Assembly (NCBI RefSeq): GCF_009903625.1
Contig: NZ_CP047569.1
Location: forward strand, 4,086,001 to 4,150,000
Length of the DNA stretch: 64,000 bases
DNA from: Microbulbifer sp. ALW1
GTDB lineage: Bacteria; Pseudomonadota; Gammaproteobacteria; Pseudomonadales; Cellvibrionaceae
Direction: 5' to 3'
A program made the position numbers and the translations under genes. This document shows, piece by piece, positions 1 to 9,810 of the stretch; position 1 is the first letter of the stretch; every line of letters starts with the position of its first letter. The notes beneath the pieces were generated by a model that ran no database searches, was not told the origin of the DNA, and worked only from the letters and a program-made list of their open reading frames with translations.

Positions 1-1378
1 CAATGCGGATGTCCAGCCACAGGGACCAGTTGCGGATGTACTGCAGATCGTGCTCCACCCGCTTGCTCATTTTCTCGACAGTATCCGTCTCACCGCGCCA
101 GCCGTTTACCTGGGCCCAACCGGTGATACCCGGCTTCACCTTGTGACGCAGCATGTAGCCGTTCACCAGCGCACGGTACTGTTCATTGTGCGCAACCGCA
201 TGGGGGCGCGGGCCAACAATACTCATTCGCCCCTGCAATACGTTGATGAATTGCGGCAGCTCATCGAGGGAGGTACGACGCAGAAAAGCGCCGACCGGGG
301 TAATGCGGGCATCGTTTTTGGTGGCCTGCACCACCTTGTCACCATTATCTTGGGTGGTCATGGAACGGAACTTCCATACCTTGATGGGACGCCCATCCAG
401 CCCGTAGCGGTGCTGCTTGAAGATTACCGGCCCCTTGGAAGTCAGCTTCACCGCTGCGGCCACCGCCAGCATGATCGGTGAAATTGCCAGCAGGATAAGG
501 GAGGACAACACCAGGTCTTCCATCCGCTTGAGCCAGCTGTTGATCCCCTCAATCGGCGTATCGTGCACACTCAACAGGCTGGTGCTACCCACCTGATAAA
601 AGCGCGCATGCAACAGGTTGTTCACAAAAAGGTCGGTCGCGACATGCACCGTAGCGGTGGTATCGGCAAACGCCTGCAGAATTTCCGCAATGCGCAACTC
701 TTCGCGCATGGGCAGCGCGATATACACCAGGTCCAGCTTGCCGGCCTTGGCTGCGGCAACCGCCTCGTCCACACCACCCAGTACCGGTGCACTACCAACC
801 ATGCCAAAAGCCTGGCCGCAGGCCTCGGATTCAGGCACCCGGTAAAAGCCATTAATACGGATACCCAGGTGCGGCTCACGGGCAATGTCTTTTGCCAGGC
901 GCAGGCCGGAATCCGTTACACCGATGACAACCGCCGTGCGGGTATTGTGATCATTGGTGCGGAGATAAAACAGAAACAACCGGAAGGCGTAGCGCCAGAT
1001 ACCGAGAACCGCCAGGCCAGTGGCAAACCAGCTACCCACCACGAGACGGGAGAAGGTGTGGCCGGTTTTGGTGAAATAGGCGATCAACATCAAGCACACG
1101 CATACCGCTATCCACGAGATAGCCGTGAGCGTGAACATATGCAGATAGCTGTCCGCCCGCCAGGAGCGGTAAAGATTTAAAGACTCAGCCATAAAGGCAA
1201 AACCGATAGCGGCACCCAGGCCCGCGATCATCCAGTCTTTACTGACTGTAATCCCAAAGAAATTACAGCACGCAATGAGTGTACCGAGAATCAACAGTGC
1301 ATCCAGCAAGCGGTACAGTGCAGCCAGGCCCGATTGGTGGCTGCGGATCCATCCCTGTTTCACGACTCCTTCCCCCAT
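1..1378 (-). CDS. Undecaprenyl-phosphate glucose phosphotransferase (WcaJ/WbaP-type), 3' end outside window
   Basis: This is a polyprenyl-phosphate sugar-1-phosphate transferase that would start repeat-unit synthesis on the inner membrane. The minus-strand frame is open from 1378 to the window edge (459 codons seen; the family is about 460-475 residues, so only a short C-terminus is missing). It shows N-terminal membrane segments, a central Rossmann-like CoA-binding region (AVVIGVTDSG), a further membrane segment (LSSLILLAISPIMLAVAAA), and then the catalytic motifs KFRSM, GPRP and KPGITGWAQVNGWRGETD, ending near YIRNWSLWLD. I chose the ATG at 1378, which has GGGGAGAG just upstream; a GTG at 1363 with AAGGAGTC is an equally good alternative. 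It is the last gene of the minus-strand polysaccharide cluster. A CRP-like site lies about 130 bases upstream, so it may have its own promoter. Confidence 0.9.
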   Translation of the reverse strand, partial: MGEGVVKQGWIRSHQSGLAALYRLLDALLILGTLIACCNFFGITVSKDWMIAGLGAAIGFAFMAESLNLYRSWRADSYLHMFTLTAISWIAVCVCLMLIAYFTKTGHTFSRLVVGSWFATGLAVLGIWRYAFRLFLFYLRTNDHNTRTAVVIGVTDSGLRLAKDIAREPHLGIRINGFYRVPESEACGQAFGMVGSAPVLGGVDEAVAAAKAGKLDLVYIALPMREELRIAEILQAFADTTATVHVATDLFVNNLLHARFYQVGSTSLLSVHDTPIEGINSWLKRMEDLVLSSLILLAISPIMLAVAAAVKLTSKGPVIFKQHRYGLDGRPIKVWKFRSMTTQDNGDKVVQATKNDARITPVGAFLRRTSLDELPQFINVLQGRMSIVGPRPHAVAHNEQYRALVNGYMLRHKVKPGITGWAQVNGWRGETDTVEKMSKRVEHDLQYIRNWSLWLDIRI

Positions 1379-1506
1379 AAGCTCTCCCCGCCATCACGCC
1401 CTAGCCAACTAATCCTCAGCCGACCAGACAGAACGTATGGCACTGTCTACCCCAAAAATGAGCCCAATCTTAGGCCTCTAATAATTGGCGCAAATCATGC
1501 CATAGG

Positions 1507-1522
1507 TGTGACACGGTTCAAA
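1507..1522. promoter_or_regulatory. CRP-like site upstream of the priming transferase
   Basis: TGTGA-CACGGT-TCAAA matches 9 of 10 fixed positions of the CRP consensus TGTGA-N6-TCACA. It is about 130 bases upstream of the transferase start. It is one of five such sites in this window. Confidence 0.4.
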
Positions 1523-1592
1523 TATTAAAAGTGACAAAGAACAAAAAAACTGACATTTCGTTCAAATAAACAACAACCTGAATAAACAAACC

Positions 1593-1958
1593 TCAATCTT
1601 CATGAGGCAAAAAGCGGGCCAAAACAAGGGCCACAAAACTGCCGATAACAACCCCCGAAGCGTTTGCCCCCATATCCACCATGGACGCCGTACGTTCGGG
1701 CATCATCCAGCCCTGCCACAGCTCCAGTGCGGCACCCAGCAGCAACAATCCACAGACTCCCCAATACCGCCAGCGCCGGGTTACTGCAAAAACCCAAAGC
1801 ACGGCCAACACTGCGAAAACGCCGCAGTGCAACAAAAGATCAAAATGGGGTATTACCTGGGGCACAGGCTGGGACTTCATGCCCGCAAAAAGCGCAGTAC
1901 CCAGCACAAAAAGAAACAGCAGGCGGGCAACCAACTTCAGGTTACGAATTTCTATCAT
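1593..1958 (-). CDS. VanZ-like membrane protein
   Basis: Small integral membrane protein of the VanZ-like family, often found in polysaccharide clusters; its molecular role there is unknown. The protein is about 121 residues with roughly four hydrophobic segments. The family pattern is visible: a conserved His in the second segment (HFDLLLHCGVFAVLAVLW) and, before the last segment, ELWQ...R.AS.VDMGANASG. No start has a clear ribosome binding site. I chose ATG 1958 (MIEIRNLK); ATG 1973 or GTG 2006 would lengthen the N-terminus. It sits between the AT-rich sugar genes and the priming transferase. Confidence 0.75.
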   Translation of the reverse strand: MIEIRNLKLVARLLFLFVLGTALFAGMKSQPVPQVIPHFDLLLHCGVFAVLAVLWVFAVTRRWRYWGVCGLLLLGAALELWQGWMMPERTASMVDMGANASGVVIGSFVALVLARFLPHED

Positions 1959-2449
1959 GGAAGATGCGCGCATCAAATAGCCCGAAAGAGTCAACAAAGA
2001 ATTCACTGGTGTCTGGCAATTAGGAAGTACACAGTTTTACCTACAGGAAAATACCAACCCAACTAAAAGTCGCCGAACCACAAAACACGATAACCAAGCA
2101 GTCTACAGAACTTTCATACCGCTATAACACTCAAAATTTCTGTAGACAATGCTCCGTTTAACATTTCATTTATGCCCAAAAGGTTCGCCCCACAAATACT
2201 TAACGGGAGAAAGGAACAACGACACTGCAACTTCATTAAGGAGGCTTCTATAACCCGAAAGTGCGGTAAGCCAGTAGCATCTAGAGATACACTGTATGCA
2301 ATAAACTTTCTCCGAGAAAATCAATACAACATTCAAATTGTCAACTCCATGTTGCTACTAACCACAACAACTACGACCAAAAGAAGTAATGGCATTTCTT
2401 AACACGGGACAAGCACACGAAAAAACAATCACCGACTAAAAACTCAAAA
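1959..2449. other. AT-rich intergenic region with a spaced inverted repeat
   Basis: About 490 bases without a convincing gene. A 76-codon plus-strand frame (2172-2402) has low-complexity AT-rich content, ends in a poly-Thr run and has no recognisable product, so I do not call it. The region holds the inverted repeat at 2101-2147 and marks the edge of the AT-rich island. Confidence 0.5.
2101..2147. repeat. 10-bp perfect inverted repeat, 27-nt spacer
   Basis: GTCTACAGAA (2101-2110) and TTCTGTAGAC (2138-2147) are exact reverse complements separated by 27 AT-rich bases. It could be a weak stem-loop, an operator, or a remnant of a recombination end; the sequence alone does not decide. Confidence 0.5.
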
Positions 2450-3490
2450 TCAATAACCAATTAAGTATCGGCTATACCGAGGAAACATTTTTTTTACCGA
2501 ATAAGATACGGCTATGCAAACCAATATAACCACCAATACGACGACAAAATATATGCCCCACGAATCATTTAAGTATGAAGAAATCCCAAGCTTTCCGAAT
2601 CCGACTAACATGAACGGGTGAAGAAAAAAAATTGAAAAACTGGCTCCCGCCACAAGATTAAGAACTTTACTATTAAAGGCCTCATACCGAGAAAGCCAAA
2701 CCATAAAAAATAAGCACAACAATATCTTTTGAAGAAAAATAAGATCAAGACCAGCAAATTCAAAAAAATCTTTATGATAATTACCTAAGTGGCCAGTATG
2801 GACCTGAATAAACGAGATGCAGATCGCGCCAAAAAAAAGAAAAAACTCTTTTCCACGCCAAAATGAATACACAGAATCTCGATAAATTGAGCATATAATT
2901 CCAAACAAATAAATAGGCGTATAATAAATAACGCTATGAAGTACTGAAATATTAGCTACCGGCCTATGGACAAACAACGCCACCGAAGCCAAACAAACTG
3001 TTAGAATTACTTGCCATTTGAATTTTAGTCGCACGAAGAGCACATGTAGCGGCGCTAGCACAAACATTACTAAAATAAACGGGACATACCAATAGGCAGT
3101 TAAGAATCGACCTGTACCATAATACTTAAGAGCCGGAACGACGTATTCATTAAATAGCCCACCTCCCTCCGGCAAATAGAAATCGCCAAAAGATGACTTC
3201 ATATTAACGACGTAGTACAAAATAGGAGTCACACCCAAAATAAGATATGGGACAGCAACATTCTTCAATTTCCCAATTAAAAACTTTGAATAGAGAAACT
3301 TAACATAAAAAACATGATGAAACATAAAACCTGAAATGAAAACAAAAAGAGCCGTCCCCCCAACAACTAAATTATAGAAAACTTGCGCCGCAATTCCGTC
3401 TAAGTTTAAATTTGAAACAACAGCAAAGTGACCAGCAACAATCAAAGTTATTGCCACAGCCCTAAAATAATTAAAGGAATTCAAAAACAT
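2450..3490 (-). CDS. Acyltransferase 3 family membrane protein
   Basis: Integral membrane acyltransferase of the acyltransferase-3 (OafA/WecH-like) family, expected to O-acylate a sugar of the exported polysaccharide. The N-terminus FNYFRAVAITLIVAGHF carries the family's early Arg and the conserved His, followed by about ten hydrophobic segments over 346 residues, a usual length for the group. Start ATG 3490 has AGGT about seven bases upstream; a TTG one codon earlier is less likely. It is very AT-rich and lies downstream of the flippase gene with a 100-base gap. The acyl group and acceptor cannot be read from sequence. Confidence 0.85.
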   Translation of the reverse strand: MFLNSFNYFRAVAITLIVAGHFAVVSNLNLDGIAAQVFYNLVVGGTALFVFISGFMFHHVFYVKFLYSKFLIGKLKNVAVPYLILGVTPILYYVVNMKSSFGDFYLPEGGGLFNEYVVPALKYYGTGRFLTAYWYVPFILVMFVLAPLHVLFVRLKFKWQVILTVCLASVALFVHRPVANISVLHSVIYYTPIYLFGIICSIYRDSVYSFWRGKEFFLFFGAICISFIQVHTGHLGNYHKDFFEFAGLDLIFLQKILLCLFFMVWLSRYEAFNSKVLNLVAGASFSIFFLHPFMLVGFGKLGISSYLNDSWGIYFVVVLVVILVCIAVSYSVKKMFPRYSRYLIGY

Positions 3491-3591
3491 CAAAAAGACC
3501 TATTAAGCGGATCCCAGAGAAAATTAATGTTAATCTAAAATAGACGTTTTAGATTTTTAATTGATATGACTTAAGATCAACACAGATAGAA

Positions 3592-4911
3592 TCAAAACCG
3601 CCAAACAGAAAGTGTATTAAAGCCTAAGCGCCGCTTAACGTGCCAAACTGCAATCAGATTTTGAGAAGCCAAAGCAATAGCTGTAGCTATCGCTCCACCG
3701 ACTGTTCCCCAAATAGGTATGAGGACGATAGCCAGCAGCACAGCAATCGGACCTGAAATGAGTACAGCGTTACGGAAATCTTTTTCATGCCCCGACATAG
3801 TTAGAAGATACCCTACTGATCCAGTTACAACATTCACAAATTGCCCTGCCACTAGTATTTGCAATAGACACGCACCGTCACTAAAGCCCTCGCCGAACAA
3901 TCTCATGAAAAATTCAGGGAATGCCAACATCACGAATACAATCGGAAGCGCAAACAGAACCATCAACTTCACAGAAGTAAGTGCCAACTTTTCCAACTCA
4001 TCCAATCGTCCCTGTTTATACATGGCAGCAAAGCGGGGGGCCACGACCAAATTGACCGCTGTCAGGATAAAACTAGTAAGCGATGCAGTCCGCATCGCAA
4101 CAGCAAGCTGAGCCACCCCGGCAGGCTCCACATAAGCACCCGCAATAAACTGCCCTGACCACTGTACCAATTGCGTCATTATCAAAACTATCCAAAGAGG
4201 AATACAACTTTGAAAAAGCTCTGCCCAAGTAACTTCTTGTGATTCATCATTGTTAGGGAAATTTTTCTTTAATTGACTCAAATTTGATACTATAAAAACG
4301 CTACCACATCCAATCGTAAGTAACGATGCAAAACTATACCCCCAAGCCGCATACTCAGCACTGGACAAGCCTAAAGCTAGTAGCAGAGCCACCAAGAATA
4401 TATTACTCAGTATGTTCAGAGTGAGCACTGAAGCTACAATTTTACGTAGCCCCTGAAGCGCCATTGATAACAATGTAAACACTGCAAGTCCTATTATCCC
4501 TGGCGCCATTGCTGCGAGAACAGGGGCGAGATCGGGTTTACTGAATACCTTTACAGCCAGTAAATCACTTCCAAAATAAAACAGCACACCAACCGACCCG
4601 GAAACCAAGCCAGTTAGGACCAACGCTTTAGCTAGCGCAGAATGTACTCGCGCAGAATCACCTTCAGCGTAAGCCGAACCCACAAAGCGTAATAAAGTGC
4701 TATCTAATCCCAAACGGCAAACCCCGGCCGCAAAGGTAACGACACTAAAAGCAAGAAAATAATAGCCAGATTCAGTTGCGCCGAGTTGGCGGCCGAGCAT
4801 CATACTTGCGAAAAACAATGCCAGAGCAGCGATCACACGTACAAAAAAACTAAGTCCGGTACTAAAGAGCAATTCATGATTACGCGAAAGACGCTCGATC
4901 AAAGAATCCAA
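3592..4911 (-). CDS. Polysaccharide flippase (Wzx/MATE-like)
   Basis: Predicted to flip lipid-linked repeat units across the inner membrane. The 439 residues contain about 12-14 hydrophobic segments, with the Wzx-type N-terminus (GLSFFVRVIAALALFFASMM followed by LGRQLGATESGYYFLAFS) and an internal region QWSGQFIAGAYVEPAGVAQL typical of the polysaccharide-biosynthesis flippase family. Translation appears to start at TTG 4911, preceded by AGGGGG at a good distance. It lies 64 bases downstream of manC on the same strand. It is the only flippase in the window, so it probably serves this cluster's repeat unit. Confidence 0.88.
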   Translation of the reverse strand: MDSLIERLSRNHELLFSTGLSFFVRVIAALALFFASMMLGRQLGATESGYYFLAFSVVTFAAGVCRLGLDSTLLRFVGSAYAEGDSARVHSALAKALVLTGLVSGSVGVLFYFGSDLLAVKVFSKPDLAPVLAAMAPGIIGLAVFTLLSMALQGLRKIVASVLTLNILSNIFLVALLLALGLSSAEYAAWGYSFASLLTIGCGSVFIVSNLSQLKKNFPNNDESQEVTWAELFQSCIPLWIVLIMTQLVQWSGQFIAGAYVEPAGVAQLAVAMRTASLTSFILTAVNLVVAPRFAAMYKQGRLDELEKLALTSVKLMVLFALPIVFVMLAFPEFFMRLFGEGFSDGACLLQILVAGQFVNVVTGSVGYLLTMSGHEKDFRNAVLISGPIAVLLAIVLIPIWGTVGGAIATAIALASQNLIAVWHVKRRLGFNTLSVWRF

Positions 4912-4975
4912 ATTTCCCCCTAGAAATCAATGAGTAACCGTGTAACTCGTGCTAACTATAAAAATAATACTTCTG

Positions 4976-6424
4976 TTAAACTCGCGCGTAGCGATCTTTC
5001 AATCGAACGATATCATCTTCACCAAGGTAAGAGCCCGACTGAACTTCTATCAACTCTAGCGGAATACTACCGGGGTTCTCCAGTCGGTGTACTTCGCCCA
5101 GTGGAATATATGTACTCTGGTTCTCCGTCACCATGAATTCCTTTTCCCCACAGATAACCATTGCTGTCCCCGAAACCACAATCCAATGCTCAGCACGGTG
5201 GTGGTGCATTTGCAAGCTCAGCTGCGCCCCCGGGTTTACTACGATGCGCTTAACCTGAAAACGAGCACCACTGTCGATGGAATCGTAATAACCCCAAGGG
5301 CGGTAAACCTTGCGGTGCACCTGCGCCTCAGAACGCTGATCCGATTTCAGGCGCTCCACAATTTTCTTGATGTCCTGCACCCGGTCCTTGGCGGCCACAA
5401 GAATGGCATCATCGCTTTCAACAACCACCACGCTATCCAACCCAATGGTGGCAATCAATTTACGATCACTCTGCACAAAGCAGTTCTGAGAATCCTGCAG
5501 AATCACATCACCGCGGGAAGTGTTACCGGCTTCATCCTTCTCAGAGATTTCCCATAGGGCAGACCAGGAACCCACATCGCTCCAGCCACAGCTCATGGGA
5601 ACCACTACCGCATCCCGGGTGTGCTCCATTACCGCGTAGTCAATAGATTCATCGGCGCACGCCAAGAAAGCGGACTTCTCTGGGCGTACAAAATCCACAT
5701 CGAAAGATGCGTTCCGCATGGCTTGCTCACACGCAGATAGGATGTCCGGACGGAATTGGCGCAGCTCGTCTAAAAACCGACTGGCACGAAACATAAACAT
5801 GCCACTATTCCAGTAAAAGTCACCGGTACGAAGATATTCCTGCGCCGTTTCCAAGTCCGGTTTCTCTACAAACTCTTCGACAGTAAAAGCGCTCTCCGAG
5901 TCATCTAACGCTGCTGCTTTCCTAATATAGCCATATCCGGTTTCCGGAGCGGTCGGCACAATCCCAAAAGTAACCAATTTCCCAGCCTGAGCCAGGGGAA
6001 TTGCCCGGCTCACCGAAGACTGAAATGCAGCCACATCTTTAATCACATGATCGGCAGCTAACACCAGTAGCAAAGGATCTTCCGTTCGCTGTTGCATAGA
6101 TTGCAATGCTGCAAGCGCCACTGCAGGAGCGGTATTTCGACCTGCAGGTTCAAGCACAATACCAGTATGAGAAACCTTCGCTTCCCGCAGCTGCTCCGCC
6201 ACCGTAAAACGGTGGTCGTCACCGCAGATCAACAAAGGCGCGAGAGATTCAATTCCAATTAGCCGTTTGCATGTATCCTGCAACATGCTGCACTCGCCAA
6301 CCAAAGCCAAAAACTGCTTCGGAAATAGCTTCCGAGAAAGCGGCCATAAGCGTGTACCAGACCCACCTGACAAAATCACTGGCATTATTACCGAAGCCGG
6401 GCTCTGGTGCGAAACTTCACTCAT
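4976..6424 (-). CDS. manC: Mannose-1-phosphate guanylyltransferase / mannose-6-phosphate isomerase
   Basis: Bifunctional enzyme making GDP-mannose: the N-terminal nucleotidyltransferase joins GTP and mannose-1-phosphate, and the C-terminal cupin isomerises fructose-6-phosphate to mannose-6-phosphate. The pyrophosphorylase signature lies at residues 19-36 ([20 protein letters not shown]), EKPD follows near residue 176, and the type II isomerase cupin (residues about 370-480) shows [10 protein letters not shown] and [10 protein letters not shown]. Length 482 is normal for AlgA/ManC. ATG 6424 has AGAGG six bases upstream. It is richer in GC than the sugar-specific genes beside it, as often seen for shared precursor genes. 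Confidence 0.95.
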   Translation of the reverse strand: MSEVSHQSPASVIMPVILSGGSGTRLWPLSRKLFPKQFLALVGECSMLQDTCKRLIGIESLAPLLICGDDHRFTVAEQLREAKVSHTGIVLEPAGRNTAPAVALAALQSMQQRTEDPLLLVLAADHVIKDVAAFQSSVSRAIPLAQAGKLVTFGIVPTAPETGYGYIRKAAALDDSESAFTVEEFVEKPDLETAQEYLRTGDFYWNSGMFMFRASRFLDELRQFRPDILSACEQAMRNASFDVDFVRPEKSAFLACADESIDYAVMEHTRDAVVVPMSCGWSDVGSWSALWEISEKDEAGNTSRGDVILQDSQNCFVQSDRKLIATIGLDSVVVVESDDAILVAAKDRVQDIKKIVERLKSDQRSEAQVHRKVYRPWGYYDSIDSGARFQVKRIVVNPGAQLSLQMHHHRAEHWIVVSGTAMVICGEKEFMVTENQSTYIPLGEVHRLENPGSIPLELIEVQSGSYLGEDDIVRLKDRYARV

Positions 6425-6460
6425 ACTTGACCTCTACTTGAGAACAAAACACTACGCGAT

Positions 6461-7474
6461 TCACTGCCAATCCGATTCACAATCATACTTCCAATCCGCC
6501 ATCGACTCTTGAAAGCTATACATGTACGAGTAGTTCTTATTATCCAAAAATTTAGGAATTATATTATTAGATTTAACCAGCTTCCTAAGTCTAACCGGAC
6601 TAATAGAGTTCTGAATTCCAAATGGTTTTGAAAGAATATCCAGGCATACGGAGCAAGGGTACAGAAACCAATACGGTAGGCTCGGCGTGAACTTAGTAAC
6701 TTTTGCGGTATCACAAACAACATTCACATACTGTTCGATAGTAGGGCCAGGATTCATTGACATATTGAATAGTGCAACACCCTCGTCCGTTCTATTTTCC
6801 AGAACCCACCACATGGCATTACAAAGTTCTTTAACGTAAGTTCCAGCCTTCCGCGTATTTCGGTTACCCATGTAGAAAAAATAGCCCTTTAACACTGCTC
6901 GAACTAAACGTGTCACATTTCCGCCTTCACCGGGGCCATAAACAACGCCAGGCCGAACAATTACAAGTTTCCTTGCACTTTTATCTTCCGCTTGCCAAGC
7001 CAAGTGAATCTTTTCAGCAACAAGTTTCGACGCGCCATAAGCGGAGATAGGTACTGGTACCGAGTTCTCGAACTTCTCTTCTTCTGTAGGGCCATAGGGA
7101 GCAATACTACTCGTGAAAATTAATTTTTCACAACGAACAGAAGATACCCACTCACATACATTTTCAGCGCCCTTAATATTAGTTTCAAAATATTCGATGG
7201 ACTGATGCCCTGGCTCCCTATGAATAGCAGCAAAGTTAGCAACCAAGACGACGCTGCCAGTTGAAATGGTAATTTTCTCCCGCACATCACAAAACTGATA
7301 ATGGACATTAGATTTAGTCAATACTTGTGAAGCAACATTGCCAAATTTATCAAATCTTGGCTCAACCAAATCGGCAATAACAACACTATCAACCAAATTA
7401 TTTTTAAGTAAATATGCCGAAAAGTGACTCCCAATAAATCCACTGCCACCAAAAATTACAGCAACCTTTCCCAT
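6461..7474 (-). CDS. NAD-dependent sugar epimerase/dehydratase (extended SDR)
   Basis: Nucleotide-sugar epimerase, dehydratase or reductase of the extended short-chain dehydrogenase family, 337 residues from ATG 7474. It has the NAD-binding GGSGFIGSHF at residues 9-18, TSS at 121-123 as the likely catalytic Ser/Thr region, and the Y-x3-K pair at Y146/K150 (YGASK). The start five codons upstream (7489) lacks a ribosome binding site. It lies upstream of manC with a 36-base gap. AT-rich like the glycosyltransferase genes. The exact sugar product is not readable from sequence. Confidence 0.85.
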   Translation of the reverse strand: MGKVAVIFGGSGFIGSHFSAYLLKNNLVDSVVIADLVEPRFDKFGNVASQVLTKSNVHYQFCDVREKITISTGSVVLVANFAAIHREPGHQSIEYFETNIKGAENVCEWVSSVRCEKLIFTSSIAPYGPTEEEKFENSVPVPISAYGASKLVAEKIHLAWQAEDKSARKLVIVRPGVVYGPGEGGNVTRLVRAVLKGYFFYMGNRNTRKAGTYVKELCNAMWWVLENRTDEGVALFNMSMNPGPTIEQYVNVVCDTAKVTKFTPSLPYWFLYPCSVCLDILSKPFGIQNSISPVRLRKLVKSNNIIPKFLDNKNYSYMYSFQESMADWKYDCESDWQ

Positions 7475-7645
7475 CAAACTTACCCACATAAATAAACGAC
7501 AAACTAAAAAATAGATATACGCAATACAACTATAGATGCATTAGGGAAATTTTAATCGGGCGTTTAATGAGAATTGCTAACACACAAAATTTCAAAGCCT
7601 GATTTAAAATTTTTACCAAAACTTGTAATAATAGAGCGAAATATT

Positions 7646-8821
7646 TCATCTCGCAGACACCGCCTTTTTCCAGAGAACTGTTTTCTTTCCAAACAAAGAC
7701 TGCGCTATACCTATCCCCGAAGCCAAATTGGCCATCAGGAAATATTGAAAAATATTGAAAACGCGACCTAAAACTGGAATCTCAAGAAAAGAAGAAGCAA
7801 CTGAAAAACAATAGAATGCCACTTGCCCCCAAAGTAGAATATCAAAGATTAAACTCGAAAATGAAAACACCAAATATATATTACTCACAAAAGCAGTAAT
7901 CATAAAAAATATGGAATACCACCTTAGAACTTTGTGAGAAAACAATTTCCAAAGGTCGACAAAAGAAAACTGACTATACATTTCAGCACGCATATATCGA
8001 TAACTGTTATAAGACCTATTGCTAATTCTTACTTTTCTCGAAAATTCTTCAGACTTTCTCTCCGCGCCCTTTTCAAAGGCCTTAACATTTTCATTAAATT
8101 TAAGAGAGTAACCTTGCGCGATGACGCCCATAGACGTACAAAAGTCATCGAGCACATAGTTAGGAAGTATTCTGAATAATTTTTTTCTGATTGCGAAGAT
8201 GGAACCATCTGCGCCCATCATGGATCCGGTCAACGACTCAGCTTTCTTAATCGCTTCTTCATAGCGCCAGTAAAGACCATTGGATTCCGCTGCGCCCTCC
8301 TCATCTTGGTTAATATATGTTAATTGCCCGGCGACACAACCTACTTTCTGGTCGAAAAACGTTCCATTAATGTGTTTAAGTGCATTCTCCTCTAGGTAAA
8401 CATTTGCATCAGAAAACACTAGGATATCGGCATCTATCTTAGAAACAGATTTATTGATTGCATTTGTTTTCCCCAAAAAGTCATTGATCTCAATCAAATT
8501 AACTTTTCCGGGGTACCTCTTAGCGTACTCACTGGCTATTTCTGAAGTTCTATCGGTAGAACTATCAGAGATCACCCAAATTGAAAATCTTTCTTCTGGA
8601 TATTTCAAATTTAGATGATTATTGATTTTTTTCTCTATAACTTCCTGCTCATTATGCGCCGGAATTAAAATCGCAACTCTCTGAAAATCCGAAGAAACAT
8701 CATAAGCTAACCTTCGGCCGAAAAAACGAGACAAGATTGAAATCAGCAAAGGGAAGCCAATAAACACGTAGAACAGCAAAAATATAGAGCCAAAAAAGAC
8801 GATAAGAGCGAAGGTATCCAT
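7646..8821 (-). CDS. Membrane glycosyltransferase, family 2
   Basis: Processive-type GT2 enzyme expected to extend or link sugar residues at the inner membrane. One N-terminal membrane helix is followed by the GT-A domain, which begins VAILIPAHNEQEVIEKKI, with DSSTDRTSE and the DxD-like SDANVYLEE. A DDF motif (VLDDFCTSMG) and hydrophobic C-terminal helices follow. Start chosen at ATG 8821, because AGGA sits five bases before it; the longer frame from TTG 8842 overlaps the previous stop but has no better site. It follows the sulfotransferase gene closely, so the two are probably co-transcribed. Confidence 0.85.
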   Translation of the reverse strand: MDTFALIVFFGSIFLLFYVFIGFPLLISILSRFFGRRLAYDVSSDFQRVAILIPAHNEQEVIEKKINNHLNLKYPEERFSIWVISDSSTDRTSEIASEYAKRYPGKVNLIEINDFLGKTNAINKSVSKIDADILVFSDANVYLEENALKHINGTFFDQKVGCVAGQLTYINQDEEGAAESNGLYWRYEEAIKKAESLTGSMMGADGSIFAIRKKLFRILPNYVLDDFCTSMGVIAQGYSLKFNENVKAFEKGAERKSEEFSRKVRISNRSYNSYRYMRAEMYSQFSFVDLWKLFSHKVLRWYSIFFMITAFVSNIYLVFSFSSLIFDILLWGQVAFYCFSVASSFLEIPVLGRVFNIFQYFLMANLASGIGIAQSLFGKKTVLWKKAVSAR

Positions 8822-8838
8822 AAACATCCTAGAGGGAA

Positions 8839-9810
8839 TCAAAAAACTTTAAATAACACTGAGTCAATTACTTGTTTAAGCCTATAGCCCACACCTAACA
8901 CAATGCCTTTTTCTTTTATATGCCGCCTAAATCCAGACATGAAATCGTTAAATTTGCATCCAAACCTATATAATGTTCCATACTTAACATTAGCTGTAGG
9001 TTGAACGGGCACATATCCGCATATTTTCATTTCGTCAATGCAAATCGATTCAATCAAACTCAGATTTTTTGCAGAAATCTTCCCTAAAAATTTTGAATGA
9101 TTATCTCTCACAACACCATGCGCACCTTTCGCAGCCCCCATTTTTTCTCGATTCTCTTTCAGGGTGAGCATCTCCGAAGAATACTCTATATCGAGAAAAT
9201 CACAGATACGCCGCATTACGAGATCCGTATCACTCAACAATTCCTCGTAAAATATATGCAAGCTGTCACTTGGGTGCTGATTTTCGAACTTAAAAAACGC
9301 TTCAATTCCATCACGCCATTTTTCGGCGGCAGTTAAGTACGACTTTCCCCAGGCCTTCCGCATAGATAGGCAAACGTCCCTTGGGTCTCGCGAAACACAA
9401 ATTATTTTTGCAGACGGAAAAACTTGAGATAAATCATCCAAGTGAAATAGGTTGAAAGGGGTCTTATCTCCAAAATACTTACCACTCTTATTTTCAGAAA
9501 AATACAGCAGAATGTACTTAATGACATTGTATAATGTGGGATCTTCAGCCAATTCTCTGTAAACAACACTTTCTCGTAATGGCTCCACCCTCCCTGCAAA
9601 GTGATAATAAAAGGCTGACTTGTTTACCGTTTTTACAATTTCAGAAACTTCTTTTATATTCAATGGCCTATCTGCCGGGTACTTATGGCAAAATTTTGGG
9701 ATAAGTTGAAACTCATCTCTAGGCATAGATATTTCTTGATTTTGCGATAACAGTTCACGAAGAAGGGTGGTCCCACTTCTTGGAACCCCTACAATAAAAA
9801 CCGGATTCAT
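8839..9810 (-). CDS. PAPS-dependent sulfotransferase family protein
   Basis: Predicted to move sulfate from PAPS to a sugar of the polysaccharide or its lipid-linked unit. The 323 residues begin almost directly with the 5'-phosphosulfate-binding loop (VPRSGTTLL, residues 9-17) and later have the 3'-phosphate-binding segment SRDPRDVCLS (140-149); both are hallmarks of the family. There is no signal peptide, so it is cytoplasmic. The start ATG overlaps the stop of the upstream polymerase-like gene by four bases (ATGA), showing tight coupling. No PAPS synthesis genes lie in the window. Confidence 0.88.
   Translation of the reverse strand: MNPVFIVGVPRSGTTLLRELLSQNQEISMPRDEFQLIPKFCHKYPADRPLNIKEVSEIVKTVNKSAFYYHFAGRVEPLRESVVYRELAEDPTLYNVIKYILLYFSENKSGKYFGDKTPFNLFHLDDLSQVFPSAKIICVSRDPRDVCLSMRKAWGKSYLTAAEKWRDGIEAFFKFENQHPSDSLHIFYEELLSDTDLVMRRICDFLDIEYSSEMLTLKENREKMGAAKGAHGVVRDNHSKFLGKISAKNLSLIESICIDEMKICGYVPVQPTANVKYGTLYRFGCKFNDFMSGFRRHIKEKGIVLGVGYRLKQVIDSVLFKVF

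Noticed and set aside
563..1180. Long plus-strand frame over the left edge
   Set aside because: It is a shadow of the minus-strand priming transferase, whose motifs are clear.
2172..2402. 76-codon plus-strand frame in the AT-rich gap
   Set aside because: Low-complexity composition, a terminal poly-Thr run, no ribosome site that convinces and no recognisable family.
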